DNA from: an uncultured Clostridium sp.
GTDB taxonomy: Bacteria > Bacillota > Clostridia > TANB77 > CAG-508
DNA: 6,038 nt
Assembly (NCBI GenBank): GCA_900555085.1
Contig: USJU01000073.1
Location: 1 to 6,038 of the forward strand
Direction of reading: 5' to 3'
Shown here: piece after piece, positions 4,691 to 6,038 of the stretch
Layout of the letters: each line of letters starts with the position of its first letter
Position numbering within the stretch: position 1 is the first letter of the stretch
Program-made: the position numbers and the translations under genes
The notes under the pieces: generated by a model
Seen by the model: only the letters and a program-made list of their open reading frames with translations
What the model was told of the DNA's origin: nothing
Databases searched by the model: none

Positions 4691-4960
4691 ATGCAGAGGG
4701 AAAAAATAAATCGTACAGAAGAACAGATTGAGGATATAAAGAAATTCATTATATCTCACGGTTTTAAAAATATGTCGGATTTTTCAAAGGCTGTAGAAAT
4801 GGAAAGACAGAACATGTCAGCAAGAATCCGTGGAAAATGTAATCCTGATATTATTTTACTTTTGAAATGGGCAGTTATATTAAGATGTGACATTGTGGAG
4901 CTAATAGAGTTATTTTATCCAGAAGAGTATCAAAGATATAAGAAAGGATTATATGAATAA
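4691..4960 (+). CDS. XRE/Cro-type helix-turn-helix DNA-binding protein, 89 aa
   Basis: Probable small repressor or activator acting on the element's own promoters. After a helical lead (residues 1-27), MSDFSKAVEM (28-37) forms the first HTH helix. ERQNMSARIRGK (38-49) forms the recognition helix, with polar and Arg residues facing out. LLLKWAVILRCDIVELIELF (56-75) supplies the packing helices, with the spacing usual for XRE-family domains. Three starts are possible. TTG 4679 precedes its own ribosome site, and ATG 4688 is too close to GGAGG (4681-4685), so ATG 4691 is preferred, although the tandem ATG leaves 4688 possible. There is no effector domain after the HTH. It is the first gene after the clamp terminator, and its stop overlaps the start of the four-cysteine gene. 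Confidence 0.82.
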   Translation: MQREKINRTEEQIEDIKKFIISHGFKNMSDFSKAVEMERQNMSARIRGKCNPDIILLLKWAVILRCDIVELIELFYPEEYQRYKKGLYE

Positions 4961-5114
4961 AACAGTAAAATATCCGTGTATTAATTGTATTTATTTTGAT
5001 ACATGTGGAAATACAAACAGAATAGAACCATGTCAAGGAAGAATGACAAAATCAGAGAAGAAAAAGGAAGTGAAGGAAAATGAAACTTACACAAAAACAA
5101 ACAGAATTAATTGA
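4953..5114 (+). CDS. Four-cysteine (zinc-ribbon-like) small protein, 53 aa
   Basis: Short, but well supported. Its ATG lies in ATGAATAA, overlapping the stop of the HTH gene by 8 bases. AGAAAGGA a few bases upstream serves as ribosome site, so translation is probably coupled. The sequence KYPCINCIYFDTCGNTNRIE, continuing PCQGRMTKSEKKKE, carries C9-x2-C12-x5-C18-x8-C27, a spacing that could hold one zinc ion. The rest is a Lys/Glu-rich tail. From memory, the C-x-x-C-x-Y-F pattern followed by C-G and P-C-x-G-R is a recurrent style of small phage and plasmid proteins in Clostridia. Its last 35 bases overlap the next gene in another frame. It probably binds nucleic acid or a protein partner; the exact role is unknown. 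Confidence 0.75.
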   Translation: MNKTVKYPCINCIYFDTCGNTNRIEPCQGRMTKSEKKKEVKENETYTKTNRIN

Positions 5115-5400
5115 ACTGTATAAGCAGCTTGAAAGAGAATACGGGAAAGGAAATGTATTTTTCAGATATATAAATGACTATCACAGAATTAAGTTTGTTA
5201 TCCATGACACTATTGGAAGTGATGTTTTTACTATTCTTTTTCAGTATAAAATCAGTGGAAAGGTAATTAATGCCTTAGAGGATAAGGGTTTAATGATTGG
5301 AAGAGATAATTTCCACAAAGAAGCTGATCCTAACTCATGGAGAAGCCAGCCTAAAGAATGGCGATATGTCGGTTATCAAATTAGAACAGAATTATTATAG
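5080..5400 (+). CDS. Hypothetical protein, 106 aa
   Basis: ATG follows GTGAAGGAAA (AAGGA as ribosome site) and lies within the 3' end of the four-cysteine gene, so the two are co-transcribed and overlap. The product starts with a long helix (LTQKQTELIELYKQLEREYG, residues 3-22). Alternating strands follow (VFFRYINDYHRIKFVIHDTI, then VFTILFQYKI), and then a helix plus turn VINALEDKGLMIGRDNF that resembles the wing region of a winged helix. A Trp-rich end with two WR pairs (SWRSQPKEWRYVG) leads to IRTELL. A winged-helix or small DNA-binding fold is possible but not shown. There are no cysteines, membrane segments or catalytic motifs. Confidence 0.78.
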   Translation: MKLTQKQTELIELYKQLEREYGKGNVFFRYINDYHRIKFVIHDTIGSDVFTILFQYKISGKVINALEDKGLMIGRDNFHKEADPNSWRSQPKEWRYVGYQIRTELL

Positions 5401-5411
5401 AAGGAGTGGTT
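5388..5411 (+). repeat. Gene-junction repeat, copy 2
   Basis: Second copy of the 24-base junction described at 2856-2879, with one mismatch. It spans the Glu-Leu-Leu-stop end of the 106-aa protein and the GAAGGAGTGGTT ribosome-site region of the next gene. Here the Shine-Dalgarno keeps the stronger AAGGAG form. Confidence 0.6.
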
Positions 5412-5415
5412 AAAA

Positions 5416-5802
5416 ATGGAAGCATTGGAAGTATTAAAAGAAATACAAAATTTTGAAAATATGACTTCAGAGGAAATACAAAATATTCTCAAACCTATCA
5501 TAAAAAGTTATGATAAAGATTTTTTATCAGAATATTTAGGAGTGTCAAAAGAACATTTATATAGAATCTGTAAAAAATTGTTTATTGAAAATAATGAGAG
5601 GGTACAATTTACATCATTTATTAAACTTGTAGCACTTGGAAAAAATCCAGCTTATATTGATAAACCTGAAATTCGCCATAAGAAAAGAACATTAACAACA
5701 CCAGAAGAAAGAAAAGAAAGGGCAAAACAGTATCAGAAAAAATACTACGAAGAAGTTACAAAGTTAAAACGGAAACAACAGAAGATTCAAGTTAAGAAAT
5801 AG
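5416..5802 (+). CDS. Probable helix-turn-helix protein with basic C-terminal tail, 128 aa
   Basis: The start is fixed by AGAAGGAGT (5400-5407) 8 bases upstream. Residues 1-30 are helical and acidic. Residues 33-56 (DKDFLSEYLGVSKEHLYRIC, then KKLF) fit a helix-turn-helix: a first helix FLSEYL, the turn GVS, and a recognition helix KEHLYRICKKL, as in AraC/MerR-like or phage HTH motifs. Residues 60-85 look like a further small helical unit. From ~88 on the protein is very rich in Lys, Arg and Gln (HKKRTLTTPEERKERAKQYQ and after), likely an extended basic helix that contacts DNA or RNA. No catalytic motif is seen. It is probably a DNA-binding regulator or a small nucleoid-like protein; the specific family is not identified. 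Confidence 0.75.
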   Translation: MEALEVLKEIQNFENMTSEEIQNILKPIIKSYDKDFLSEYLGVSKEHLYRICKKLFIENNERVQFTSFIKLVALGKNPAYIDKPEIRHKKRTLTTPEERKERAKQYQKKYYEEVTKLKRKQQKIQVKK

Positions 5803-5824
5803 CAATTTCAAAGGAGTTGGTTCG

Positions 5825-6031
5825 ATGAAAATTAGAGTAATTGATTGTGATGCGATCGTAGGTTTTGTTGATTACGGAACTATTGATAGTGAAAAGAATG
5901 GTGGTTGGTCAACAAAAATGCGGTGTAGAAAATGTGGTGCAGCATGGCTTGCTGAAAATCATGCAAGTGGAATTGATAGTTGTCCTAAATGCGGAGCAAC
6001 AGGTAAAAAATATGTTATTTCTGTAGAATAG
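5825..6031 (+). CDS. Zinc-ribbon protein, 68 aa
   Basis: ATG follows CAAAGGAGT (5810-5817) with good spacing. The N-terminal half (MKIRVIDCDAIVGFVDYGTI) is a beta-like stretch. Residues 32-57 contain CRKCGAAWLAENHASGIDSC, followed by PKCG. That gives C34-x2-C37-x15-C53-x2-C56, a clear two-knuckle zinc ribbon (CxxCG...CPxCG). Such ribbons bind one zinc and usually serve in nucleic-acid or protein contact. The CPKCGATG and MRCRKCGAAW pieces are standard for small zinc ribbons in phages and plasmids. There is no extra enzymatic domain. Its role could be transcriptional control or partner binding together with the HTH proteins upstream. Codon use is slightly richer in G than its neighbours around the knuckles. 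Confidence 0.82.
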   Translation: MKIRVIDCDAIVGFVDYGTIDSEKNGGWSTKMRCRKCGAAWLAENHASGIDSCPKCGATGKKYVISVE

Positions 6032-6038
6032 AAAGGAC
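6032..6038 (+). promoter_or_regulatory. Shine-Dalgarno-like end of window
   Basis: AAAGGAC directly after the last stop codon looks like the ribosome site of another + strand gene starting just beyond the window. This indicates that the operon continues. Confidence 0.4.

Noticed and set aside
1..6038. CRISPR array, transposase, insertion-sequence ends or recoded stop codons
   Set aside because: No regularly spaced direct repeats, no transposase or integrase frame, no paired terminal repeats, and all three stop codons terminate normal genes.

Overview
The window is AT-rich and reads entirely on the + strand. After about 1.1 kb without genes it carries a tightly packed run of mostly small genes, nearly all preceded by strong GGAGG-type Shine-Dalgarno sequences. 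Codon use, ribosome sites and gene style suggest a Clostridia host, most likely Lachnospiraceae-like, and a mobile replicon (phage, prophage, plasmid or integrative element). There are no housekeeping genes, most products are hypothetical proteins under 130 aa, and the only large gene encodes a divergent accessory DNA polymerase sliding clamp. TAA, TAG and TGA all act as ordinary stops, so the standard bacterial code applies. The host call is an inference from style, not from a marker gene.

Layout. Positions 1-100 hold no gene I can defend. Positions ~101-1125 have no credible coding frame. They are visibly richer in G and C than the genes and full of complementary arms: I count about 18 local helices of 5-11 bp, one convincing H-type pseudoknot (351-405), a second possible one near the 3' end (964-1055), and a classic intrinsic terminator (1063-1125). 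I read this as one large (~0.7-1.0 kb) structured non-coding RNA on the + strand. Its size class and mobile-element setting resemble the giant ornate RNAs ROOL and GOLLD, but I cannot assign it to either by eye. This is the most interesting object in the window.

Positions 1173-2193 hold three hypothetical genes, ending with a very acidic coiled-coil protein and a terminator hairpin (2217-2243). Positions 2249-3440 hold five small genes. One is a 40-codon Tyr-rich gene with an awkward start, and three share an F-x-T-E motif. Positions 3458-4633 encode the DnaN-like sliding clamp, closed by a strong hairpin (4647-4675). Positions 4691-6031 hold an XRE-type helix-turn-helix protein, a 53-aa four-cysteine protein that overlaps both neighbours, a hypothetical protein, a probable HTH protein with a basic tail, and a zinc-ribbon protein. 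The window ends on a Shine-Dalgarno-like sequence for a further gene.

How it may work together. The clamp would give the element its own processivity factor or redirect the host replisome, while the HTH and Cys-rich proteins look like regulators or nucleic-acid binders. The two internal terminators sit only a few bases before the next ribosome site. This leaves no room for promoters between them, so the genes are probably read as long transcripts with partial termination or antitermination. The large RNA is separated from the genes by its own terminator and is probably an independent, possibly abundant, transcript.
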